Below, one piece after another: positions 29,613-37,308 of a stretch of DNA of 37,308 bases. The DNA comes from Actinomycetota bacterium (GTDB lineage: Bacteria > Actinomycetota > Humimicrobiia > Humimicrobiales > Humimicrobiaceae). The position numbers were made by a program, and so were the translations under genes. The stretch lies in contig JABMRD010000010.1 of NCBI GenBank assembly GCA_013202875.1, positions 1 through 37,308 of the forward strand, written 5' to 3'. Within the stretch, counting starts at the first letter, position 1; each line of letters begins with the position of its first letter. A model generated the notes under the pieces. It saw nothing but the letters and a program-made list of their open reading frames with translations. It did no database searches and was not told the origin of the DNA.

Positions 29613-30749
29613 TTACTTTTTAAATGCATTTTTAATATTTGAGAAGACACCATGGCTTCCACTACCAGTTGCCTCTTCTCTTCCGTCAGCATATTTTTTT
29701 AGTAGTATTATTTCTTCTTTAGTAAGTTTGGTAGGAATCTTAACATCTATACTAATTATATGGTCACCCCTCCTGTATCCATTAAGCTCAATAATTCCTC
29801 TGGACTTAAGGATAATCTTTTCTTTAGGCTGGGTTCCGGACTTGATATTTATTTCTTCTTTGCCATCAAGGGTTTCAACCTCTAACCTGCAGCCAAGGGC
29901 AGCCTGAGCAAATGATATCTCGATATTGGACAGCACATCATTTCCATCTCTTTTAAATCCAGGATAGGACACTACCCTTATAGTTACAAACAGATCACCA
30001 TTTATAGAGTCTTTGCCCAGCGAGTTTCCATTACCGGAGACTCTAAGACTGTCCCCATCATGTATTCCTGCAGGAATATTTAATTTAACTTTTTTCTTCC
30101 TGCTGTGATGACCTCTTCCCCTGCATTTTTTACAGGGGTCCTTTATTATTTTACCGGTGCCCCCACAATCCCTGCAAGTCGATGTAGTTATTATATTTCC
30201 GATAAGAGTTTGTCTGGCAGTCCTTACCTTTCCCGTACCGCTGCATTCGCTACAGGTAATAATTCCATCATCAGCAGCGCTGCCTTTTCCCCTGCAGGCC
30301 TCACAAACATCATCTGCATTATATTCAATCTCTTTCTTTACTCCATATGCAGACTCTTTAAAACTAATTTTCATCTCAACACCTACATCAGAGCCTCTTT
30401 CTCTACGACCGCTTCTCTGTCTGGTGGAAAAAGTGCCGCCGAAACCAGCGCCAAAGAATCTATCAAATATATCCCCGAAGTTGAATTCTGAAAATACGCT
30501 CCCGAAATCAAAACCTTCAAATAAATTTCTGCTGAATCCAAACTGATCATACTGTCTTCTTTTCTCTTCATTGCTGAGTACAGCATAGGCTTCAGAAATT
30601 TCCTTAAACTTTTCCTCTGCTTTTGGATCACCGTTATTTACATCAGGGTGATACTTGCGGGCAAGATTTCTATATTCTCTCTTTATATCGGTTAAAGTAC
30701 AGTCCCGGGATAGCCCCAGAACCTCATAATAATCATTTTTATTTCCCAC
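29613..30749 (-). CDS. dnaJ: Chaperone DnaJ
   Basis: J domain YEVLGLSRDCTLTDIKREYRNLARKYHPDVN; CxxCxGxG zinc repeats. Confidence 0.98.
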   Translation of the reverse strand: MGNKNDYYEVLGLSRDCTLTDIKREYRNLARKYHPDVNNGDPKAEEKFKEISEAYAVLSNEEKRRQYDQFGFSRNLFEGFDFGSVFSEFNFGDIFDRFFGAGFGGTFSTRQRSGRRERGSDVGVEMKISFKESAYGVKKEIEYNADDVCEACRGKGSAADDGIITCSECSGTGKVRTARQTLIGNIITTSTCRDCGGTGKIIKDPCKKCRGRGHHSRKKKVKLNIPAGIHDGDSLRVSGNGNSLGKDSINGDLFVTIRVVSYPGFKRDGNDVLSNIEISFAQAALGCRLEVETLDGKEEINIKSGTQPKEKIILKSRGIIELNGYRRGDHIISIDVKIPTKLTKEEIILLKKYADGREEATGSGSHGVFSNIKNAFKK

Positions 30750-30861
30750 TGGTTAAAATCACCTCAAAATTAAAACTAAGTTTATAAGATTTATGAAATA
30801 ATAGCGCAGAAATAGTAACCCATTTTGATTTTTTTTTCCAGTTTCTATTTTATTTCAACAC

Positions 30862-31902
30862 TTATGCCCTGGAGTTAAAAATCTCTGTAAGATTCTTTCT
30901 AAAAAGATTAAGATTTCTTATAACTCTGCTATAATCCATTCTTTTTGGTCCTAAAACACCTATTGCTCCGGTAGAGTTACCATAAATTTTATACTTCGAT
31001 GCTATCAGGCTCAGATCTTCAGTACCTTCCTCAAATAATTCTGAACCAATCTTTACTATAAAATCTTTATCCTCGGAAAAATCCATAAGCAGTTTCATAA
31101 GCAAATATTCATTTTCTATAACCCGCAGAATATTCTGAATCTTTTTCAAGTCAATAAATTCCGGCTGCTGTAATATCACTGATGTACCATGGATAAAAAT
31201 TCTATTATAATGAAAATCTTCTTTAATACACTCTTTTATAAATTCAACAATTTTATTTACCAGGAGTATCAGATATGAATCACCTTTCTGTATTTTTATA
31301 TCTTCCATACCAATATCAATAATTTTTTTATCCCTGAACTGCAAGTTTAAAATATTTGTTACTCCCTGCAAATCCAGATCCGTATATTTTCCTCCGATGA
31401 CGGAGCTTCTTTTATAAACTCTTCCTGTATCTGTGATCAAAACCATAAGTAAATTTCCGCCATGAAATTTCAGAAGCTCGATATGTTTAAATTTACTTTG
31501 CTGAATTGTTGGAGCTACAATCATTGACAGATAATTTGTAAATTTAGCAAGCATCTCCGCAGACTTCTGCAGGATTGTTTCTATTTCCGCATCCTTGCCA
31601 ATTGTTATATCAAGGCCGGGAATGCTTCCGCCATCATCGGCTCTTAAATCTAACTCTTCTTTTATGACATTATCTACATAGAATCTATAGCCTTTTTCCG
31701 TAGGTGTCCTCCCCGCTGATGTGTGAGGGTGGGTCAGGTAACCCATTACTTCAAGTTCTGCCATTTCTTTTCTTATGGTTGCCGAACTCAGGTCAAATTC
31801 TGAACCCTGTGCTATCTTCCTCGAAGAGACAGGATTAGCTTTTGCAATAAATCTATCAACAACATCTTTCAAAATTTCCATTTTTCTTTCAGTAAATTTC
31901 AC
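30862..31902 (-). CDS. hrcA: Heat-inducible transcription repressor HrcA
   Basis: MKFTERKMEILKDVVDRFIAKANPVSSRKIAQGSEFDLSSATIRKEMAELEVMGYLTHPHTSAGRTPTEKGYRFYVD. Confidence 0.98.
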   Translation of the reverse strand: MKFTERKMEILKDVVDRFIAKANPVSSRKIAQGSEFDLSSATIRKEMAELEVMGYLTHPHTSAGRTPTEKGYRFYVDNVIKEELDLRADDGGSIPGLDITIGKDAEIETILQKSAEMLAKFTNYLSMIVAPTIQQSKFKHIELLKFHGGNLLMVLITDTGRVYKRSSVIGGKYTDLDLQGVTNILNLQFRDKKIIDIGMEDIKIQKGDSYLILLVNKIVEFIKECIKEDFHYNRIFIHGTSVILQQPEFIDLKKIQNILRVIENEYLLMKLLMDFSEDKDFIVKIGSELFEEGTEDLSLIASKYKIYGNSTGAIGVLGPKRMDYSRVIRNLNLFRKNLTEIFNSRA

Positions 31903-32064
31903 CTAAATCACTACCCTTATACTTAAATTCCTGCTGGAATATTATCCTTTTATAGTTGTTACTACAAGCTTTTTATGATAATATCCACCATGTTCGGTAC
32001 ATTAGTTATTTTTATTCTTTTACATTATAAAGAAATTTCTTTGAAAATTAAATATTTATAAATA

Positions 32065-32160
32065 CTTAGGGGAGCTTATCAAGCTGAGAGGCTGGTTTAC
32101 TTAATTAAACCGTCGACCCTTTAAACCTGACCTGGATAATTCTAGCGTAGGAAAAGTAGA
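32065..32160 (+). promoter_or_regulatory. TPP riboswitch (THI element)
   Basis: GGGGAGC...GCTGAGAGG...GACCCTTTAAACCTGACCTGGATAATTCTAGCGTAGGAAAAG: conserved CUGAGA and ACCUGA..GGAUAAU..GCGUAGG motifs, upstream of thiM. Confidence 0.95.
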
Positions 32161-32167
32161 AACAAGT

Positions 32168-32205
32168 AAACTACTAATCAACGGTCAGGTTAGTAGTTTT
32201 TTATT
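32168..32205 (+). terminator. Riboswitch-controlled intrinsic terminator
   Basis: AACTACTAA-TCAACGGTCAGG-TTAGTAGTT followed by a T run. Confidence 0.8.
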
Positions 32206-32335
32206 TTTATAGCAGTTTTTGAAACCCCTTGAAACCGGGAAGGTATATAAAGAAAGAAAAAAACGCAAGTTTTATAAGATACATCAATTTAAACGAATAA
32301 TAAGACAAATAAATCTGAGCAAGAAGGGAAATTTT

Positions 32336-33130
32336 ATGAGCATATCAGAGACTTTAAGGAAAATAAAAGAACAAAGACCACTGGTACATCATATAACAAA
32401 CTGGGTAACGATTTATGATTGTGCAAACATAGTGAGAGCCATAGGTGCCCTGCCTGTTATGGCACATGCAATAGAAGAAGTTGAACAAATGACCTCAATA
32501 TCCAGCGCTCTTGTTTTAAATATTGGAACCCTGACAGTAGATTTAGTAGAATCAATGATTTTAGCAGGTAAAAAAGCAAATGAAAAAAACATTCCTATAA
32601 TCCTGGATGCAGTTGGAGCCGGCGCAACAGACTTAAGAACAAATAAAGCAGTGGAAATTTTAGAAAAAGTAAAAATTTCAGTTCTAAAGGGAAACTCTTC
32701 AGAGATTGGAACAATAGCCGGAGTAGAGGCAGAAACAAAAGGAGTAGAAGCAATATCAGTAAAAGGAAATCTGGTAGAAATATCAAAAAAAATAGCCAGC
32801 GAGAGAAGCCTGACCGTGGTGATAACTGGAAAGAAAGATATTATATCAAACGGAAAAGATACCTATATTTGTAAAAATGGACACGATATGATGGGCAGTT
32901 TTGTTGGTTCAGGCTGCATGGCTGCCTCGGTAATAGGAACATTTGCCGCTGTCGAAAAAGACTATGCGCTAGCTTCTACAAATGCTCTTTCTTTTATTGG
33001 TATAGCTGGTGAACTGGCAGCAAAAACAGCTAAAGGTCCAGCTTCCTATAAAACTATTTTCTTTGATGAAATTTTTAACCTTGATAAAAACAAAATAGAA
33101 GAAATGATAAAAATAGAGAAAAGGGAATAA
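32336..33130 (+). CDS. thiM: Hydroxyethylthiazole kinase
   Basis: Start at MSISETLRKIKEQRPLVHHITNWVTIYDCANIVRAIGALPVMAHA with RBS AAGAAGGGAA; ILDAVGAGATDLR; GSGCMAASVIGTF. Confidence 0.95.
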   Translation: MSISETLRKIKEQRPLVHHITNWVTIYDCANIVRAIGALPVMAHAIEEVEQMTSISSALVLNIGTLTVDLVESMILAGKKANEKNIPIILDAVGAGATDLRTNKAVEILEKVKISVLKGNSSEIGTIAGVEAETKGVEAISVKGNLVEISKKIASERSLTVVITGKKDIISNGKDTYICKNGHDMMGSFVGSGCMAASVIGTFAAVEKDYALASTNALSFIGIAGELAAKTAKGPASYKTIFFDEIFNLDKNKIEEMIKIEKRE

Positions 33131-33772
33131 ATGAAAGAAAAGTTAGAAGATATGGATTTATACTTTATAACTGACTCGAGACTAACCAGAAAAACTATCC
33201 TGGAAGATGTTAAGTCCGCTATACGGGCGGGTGTTAAAATAATTCAATATAGAGAAAAAGGAGAAAGTACAGGAGATATGATAAAAGAGGCAAAAGAAAT
33301 AGGTGAACTTTGTAAAAAAAATAACGTTCTATTTATAATAAATGATAGAGTTGACATTGTTTTAGCAGTGGATGCTGATGGAGTCCACCTGGGTAATAAA
33401 GATATGACCTACAGCATGGCCAGAAAAATACTTGGAAGTAAAAAAATTATTGGATTAACCGTACATAATATTAGAGAGGCAGTAGAAGCCGAAAGGATTG
33501 GTGCAGATTATGTAGGAGTAAGTCCAATTTTTGAGACAAAAACTAAACTGGACGCTGGAAGACCAGCAGGACTTAAGTTAATAAATGATATAAAGAAAGC
33601 AATAAAGATTCCTTTTGTAGCTATTGGCGGAATAAATGAAAATAATATTGAAAGTGTAATAGAAGCAGGTGCAAGATCTATTGCAGCAATTTCAGCCATA
33701 GTTACTAAAGACAACGTGGAAAAAGAATGTAAAAAATTCAGGGAGGTTATTATAAATGACTCTATTAAGTAA
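33131..33772 (+). CDS. thiE: Thiamine-phosphate synthase
   Basis: LYFITDSRLTRKTILEDVKSAIRAGVKIIQYREKG, INDRVDIVLAVDADGVHLG, DYVGVSPIFETKTK. Confidence 0.96.
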   Translation: MKEKLEDMDLYFITDSRLTRKTILEDVKSAIRAGVKIIQYREKGESTGDMIKEAKEIGELCKKNNVLFIINDRVDIVLAVDADGVHLGNKDMTYSMARKILGSKKIIGLTVHNIREAVEAERIGADYVGVSPIFETKTKLDAGRPAGLKLINDIKKAIKIPFVAIGGINENNIESVIEAGARSIAAISAIVTKDNVEKECKKFREVIINDSIK

Positions 33773-35060
33773 AGCTCAATCCGGTGAAATAACAAAAGAA
33801 ATGAAAACTATAGCAAAAAAAGAAAAGGTTAGTCATGAATATATAAGAGAAAGCATAGCAGAAGGTAGTATCGTTATTCCTTATAATAAAAAACACAAAT
33901 CTCTTGAAGTATTATCAGGAATTGGAAGAGGTTTAAGAACAAAAGTTAATGCAAACATAGGAACATCTTCAGAGCATACCAGTCTGGAAGAGGAAATAGA
34001 AAAATTAGACGCAGCCATTAAAGCCGGGACTGATACTGTTATGGATCTAAGCACCGGTGGAGATATTGATAAAATAAGAAGAACTATCATAGACAGATCC
34101 CCTGTACCCGTAGGAACAGTTCCTATTTATCAAGCTGTTATTGAATCTGCAAAAAGGAAAGGTATCGTAAACATGACTGAAGATTATATTTTTGATGTAA
34201 TCGAAAAACAAGCAGAAGATGGCGCTGACTTTATTACGGTACACTGCGGTGTAACAAGAGAAACTATAAAAAGACTAAGAAACCAGGGCAGGATCCTGGA
34301 TATTGTAAGCAGAGGTGGTGCTTTTCTGGTTGAATGGATGATATATAATAAAAAAGAAAACCCACTTTTTGAAAATTATGATAGACTGCTGGAAATAGCC
34401 AAAAAATACGATGTAACTTTAAGCCTTGGAGATGGGTTAAGACCCGGATGCCTGGCTGATGCCACAGACAGAGGACAAATACAGGAAACAGTAATTTTAG
34501 GAGAACTGGCAAAAAGAGCCTTTAAAGAGGGCGTACAGGTAATAATAGAGGGTCCCGGTCATATGCCCATTGACCAGATAGAGGCAAATGTCTTGCTTGT
34601 AAAAAAGATTTGCAATAATGCACCTTTTTACGTTTTAGGTCCGCTGGTTACTGATATATCACCGGGCTATGATCACATTACAGGCGCTATCGGCGGGGCT
34701 TTAGCCGGTTACTGGGGCGCTGACTATCTATGCTATCTTACACCTTCCGAACATTTAAGATTACCCACAGTAGATGATGTTAGAGAGGGAGTTATAATTA
34801 CAAGAATTGCAGCACATGCAGCCGATATCGCAAAAGGGATCAGTGGTGCCATGGATAAAGATATAGAAATGGCAAAAGCAAGAAAAAAATTAAACTGGGA
34901 AAAACAGATAAGCCTATCTATAGACCCGGAAAAAGCAAGGCGGTACAGAAAAGAAAGTAAAATTACCGGTGACAAGTGTACTATGTGCGGAAAATACTGT
35001 GCAATTGATATATTAAATAAATATTTTCGCCAGGATAAAGCAAGACATAAAGTAAAATGA
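33756..35060 (+). CDS. thiC: Phosphomethylpyrimidine synthase ThiC
   Basis: NANIGTSSEHTSLEEEIEKLDAAIKAGTDTVMDLSTGGDIDKIRRTIID, EGPGHMPIDQIEANV, GPLVTDISPGYDHITGAIGGA; C-terminal CTMCGKYC. Confidence 0.97.
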   Translation: MTLLSKAQSGEITKEMKTIAKKEKVSHEYIRESIAEGSIVIPYNKKHKSLEVLSGIGRGLRTKVNANIGTSSEHTSLEEEIEKLDAAIKAGTDTVMDLSTGGDIDKIRRTIIDRSPVPVGTVPIYQAVIESAKRKGIVNMTEDYIFDVIEKQAEDGADFITVHCGVTRETIKRLRNQGRILDIVSRGGAFLVEWMIYNKKENPLFENYDRLLEIAKKYDVTLSLGDGLRPGCLADATDRGQIQETVILGELAKRAFKEGVQVIIEGPGHMPIDQIEANVLLVKKICNNAPFYVLGPLVTDISPGYDHITGAIGGALAGYWGADYLCYLTPSEHLRLPTVDDVREGVIITRIAAHAADIAKGISGAMDKDIEMAKARKKLNWEKQISLSIDPEKARRYRKESKITGDKCTMCGKYCAIDILNKYFRQDKARHKVK

Positions 35061-35089
35061 TATATCAAAATTAAAGAAGGAAAATAAAA

Positions 35090-36049
35090 ATGGATATCTC
35101 TCAAATAGGCGGAGAATTTGCATTAATAAAAAGGCTTACAAAAAAGCCCGTCAGCAAAAACATAATCAAAGGCATAGGAGATGATACAGCTGTCATAAAA
35201 GTCGGGGATAAATATCTTACCCTCACTACAGATACCCTGGTAGATGGTGATCATTTTTCACTAAGATACTTTTCTCCCGAACAGGTTGGTAAAAAGGCAG
35301 TAGAAATCAATGTTTCAGATGTAGGTGCCATGGGAGCAATTCCCAGATACTTTTTAGTTTCTTTAGTCTTACCGAAAGACATTGATGTTGAAATTATTGA
35401 AAATATATATAAAGGAATGCGGCAAGTCAGCAGTAAATACCAAATCGAAATTATAGGTGGCAATATAACTCATGGCAAACAACTTATTATAGATATATGT
35501 ATGATTGGAGAAGCAAAAAAAGAAAATATCAAATTTCGTTCAGCCGCTAAACCAGATGATTGTATTTTAGTAAGTGGAGATTTAGGATCAAGTACAGCTG
35601 GCCTGAATTTATTCTTAAAAAACATAGATGGCTTCGAAGAAGTAAAAAGGAAGCATTTAGAGCCAGAGGCAAAATTTCATAAAGTAGAGCCTTTCTTAAA
35701 ATATGTTAACGCAATGATTGATGTTTCTGATGGTCTTGCTTCAGATGTTTTAAGAATATGCGAACAAAGCGATACCGGGGCTATTATTTATGCAGATTCA
35801 GTCCCTATAAAATCAACAACAAAAAAAGCAGCGAAAATCTGCGAAAAAAACGCTTTAGATTTTGCTTTATATGGTGGAGAAGATTTTGAATTAGTTTACA
35901 CAGTTTCAAAGAAAAATCTAAATAAAGTTAAAGGATTTTTAGTAGGAAAAATAACTAGAGAAAAGGGTGTTAGAATCTATAAAGAAGGCAAAGAGGAGCT
36001 CCTTACAAAGCACGGATATGATCATTTTTTAACGGAACTGGCTCAATAA
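35090..36049 (+). CDS. thiL: Thiamine-monophosphate kinase
   Basis: GEFALIKRL...GIGDDTAVI...LTTDTLVDGDHF...VNVSDVGAMGAIPRYFLVSL-type motifs; YGGEDFELVYTV. Confidence 0.96.
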   Translation: MDISQIGGEFALIKRLTKKPVSKNIIKGIGDDTAVIKVGDKYLTLTTDTLVDGDHFSLRYFSPEQVGKKAVEINVSDVGAMGAIPRYFLVSLVLPKDIDVEIIENIYKGMRQVSSKYQIEIIGGNITHGKQLIIDICMIGEAKKENIKFRSAAKPDDCILVSGDLGSSTAGLNLFLKNIDGFEEVKRKHLEPEAKFHKVEPFLKYVNAMIDVSDGLASDVLRICEQSDTGAIIYADSVPIKSTTKKAAKICEKNALDFALYGGEDFELVYTVSKKNLNKVKGFLVGKITREKGVRIYKEGKEELLTKHGYDHFLTELAQ

Positions 36050-36135
36050 AAACCACTAGCCGTTTTCTCGCCCTCTATTTCCTTTTTTGCAAAGGGACAT
36101 AAATCAAAATAAAATAAACCAGAAAAAGAAGTTGC

Positions 36136-36246
36136 TTAAACCTTTTTTATACTTACTTTAGTAAAAAGCAAATTCTTACGAATAACAGTTGGATTGGAGG
36201 AAGAGAGAAGCCTCTTCACAATGGGTATCTGCTTAATCGACTCCAT
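36136..36246 (-). pseudogene. Short 5' remnant of an accessory gene
   Basis: Reads MESIKQIPIVKRLLSSSNPTVIRKNLLFTKVSIKKV*; the IVKRLLSSSNPTVIR pattern loosely resembles N-termini of prenyltransferase/squalene-cyclase-like alpha-alpha repeat proteins. Confidence 0.25.
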
Positions 36247-36247
36247 G

Positions 36248-36681
36248 CTAATTAAATCTTTCATTCCAGTATTGTATCATTCCGCTTCCGCCGAATTCAT
36301 TCGGACTGGGAATGAAATTGAATTTTTTATAAAAGGATTCTTTACCTTTTGCTGTAAATAATCCAACTACAGCGCCGTCAGCCGTTACACTAGATATAAA
36401 ATCCATGATCCTATTCATTATATGTGTACCGATTCCTTTTCCCTGATATTCTTTGGATACAATGATATCCTGAATATAAAAAGTTATTGATCCTATCTCC
36501 AATTACCCGTCCCATTCCTACCAGCTCATCATTTTTTTCTGACACAGATATGAAATAAGGAGCTGGCCAATTCCTCTTCTACCACTTTTAAATTTTTATA
36601 ATCTCCCCAGCTGGCGCTTTCATGCATCTTATTATATTCATCAACAGTTGGCCGCTCTTCCTTGAATACCAAATCTTTCAT
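36248..36681 (-). pseudogene. GNAT-family acetyltransferase, two apparent frameshifts
   Basis: Frames MKDLVFKEERPTVDEYNKMHESASWGDYKNLKVVEEELA / APYFISVSEKNDELVGMGRVIGD / GSITFYIQDIIVSKEYQGKGIGTHIMNRIMDFI join into one GNAT protein. Confidence 0.75.
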
Positions 36682-36850
36682 TACTCACTCCAGTTGGAAC
36701 CCATTGCCTTGTGATTCTATGTAAAATATTTTGTTTTTTAAAGAGTTAAAATTTTGGGTAAACCTGTTCTACCGGCTAATTTTATTTTCAATTGTTTATT
36801 CTTCCTCGTATGCTTGGCATATAACTTTAAACGTATATACAGTGACTATT

Positions 36851-37020
36851 TCATTCTGGTTTTACCCCTATAATTATACTCCTATTAATGATAGTCGGCC
36901 TGTACTGTATATCTTTAAAACCTGTTTCTTCCAGGATTTGCTTCATTTCAGAAGTAGAATAGCACTTACCTTCTGACAGAAACATAAGCAGAACTGAATA
37001 TTCTGCTACTGATAAAGGTC
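36851..37020 (-). pseudogene. O-methyltransferase (Methyltransf_2-like) C-terminal remnant
   Basis: Frame reads GPLSVAEYSVLLMFLSEGKCYSTSEMKQILEETGFKDIQYRPTIINRSIIIGVKPE*. Confidence 0.6.
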
Positions 37021-37133
37021 CTGTTAATAGTCATAAGAGTAACATTAAATTTTTTTCTTAATTCGTGCACAGAAAAAGAATCTTTTTCTCCTACGTATTT
37101 TACTATCTCATATCTTCTCTTCTCCAATAACAA
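37020..37133 (-). pseudogene. DeoR-type HTH N-terminal remnant
   Basis: TTG start after AGGAG: MLLEKRRYEIVKYVGEKDSFSVHELRKKFNVTLMTIN, then breaks into unrelated sequence. Confidence 0.5.
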
Positions 37134-37199
37134 TTGATTCTCCTAAAACTTAATTTTTATTCTTATTAAATGAAATTTAATAACTTTTCCAGCCTCTAC

Positions 37200-37308
37200 T
37201 TATGAAAGCAGCCCACTGGCAAGATCAACAGCACCGGATGCGTCAGAAGCATATCCATCAGCACCTATGGAGTCTGCATATTCCTGGTTTAATGGCGCAC
37301 CACCAACC
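37200..37308 (-). CDS. Corrinoid (B12-binding) protein of methyltransferase system, C-terminal end (runs off window)
   Basis: GGAPLNQEYADSIGADGYASDASGAVDLASGLLS* matches the C-terminus of MtaC/MtbC-like cobalamin-binding proteins. Confidence 0.8.
   Translation of the reverse strand, partial: VGGAPLNQEYADSIGADGYASDASGAVDLASGLLS

Noticed and set aside
31903-32040. CIRCE element upstream of hrcA
   Set aside because: No TTAGCACTC-N9-GAGTGCTAA-like inverted repeat found.
32219-32335. 39-aa N-terminal extension of thiM in the ORF track
   Set aside because: The family N-terminus and an RBS support the start at 32336; the extension lies in the leader just after the terminator.

Overview
AT-rich bacterial window in two parts. 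(1) A conserved, almost entirely minus-strand block at about 10.1-31.9 kb: hrcA-dnaJ-rsmE-mtaB-[insertion]-HIT-phoH-pgpH-ybeY-GNAT-deoC-recO-glyQ-glyS-ppdK-dnaG-rpoD. It follows the Firmicutes-type superoperon order, but grpE/dnaK and era are absent from their usual slots. A TPP-riboswitch-controlled thiM-thiE-thiC-thiL operon follows at 32.1-36.0 kb on the plus strand. (2) Accessory, decaying segments at 0-9.9 kb, 25.6-27.4 kb and 36.1-37.3 kb. The left segment ends exactly at a tRNA-Asn(GTT) gene (9917-9991, minus). It contains IS91-like, IS110-like and probable recombinase remnants, a DinJ/YafQ-type toxin-antitoxin pair and an Rrf2/desulfoferrodoxin/rubrerythrin/Ogg2-like glycosylase/TusA/DsrE/PAS cassette. 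Two 31-bp direct repeats (3623 and 7737, 28/31 identical) bracket that cassette and look like the 3' end of a tRNA-Asn. I read this as a tRNA-anchored genomic island with nested att-like sites. Several ORFs in the accessory parts appear frameshifted or truncated (HTH-HD-GYP, ParB-like, GNAT, DeoR/O-methyltransferase, half rubredoxin), while the core genes are intact. I see no CRISPR array and no clearly new defence system. The best leads are the nested tRNA-Asn island, the HTH-HD-GYP split gene, the riboswitch antiterminator pairing and the phage-like graveyard inserted into the superoperon. All family calls come from reading motifs by eye; no database search was run.
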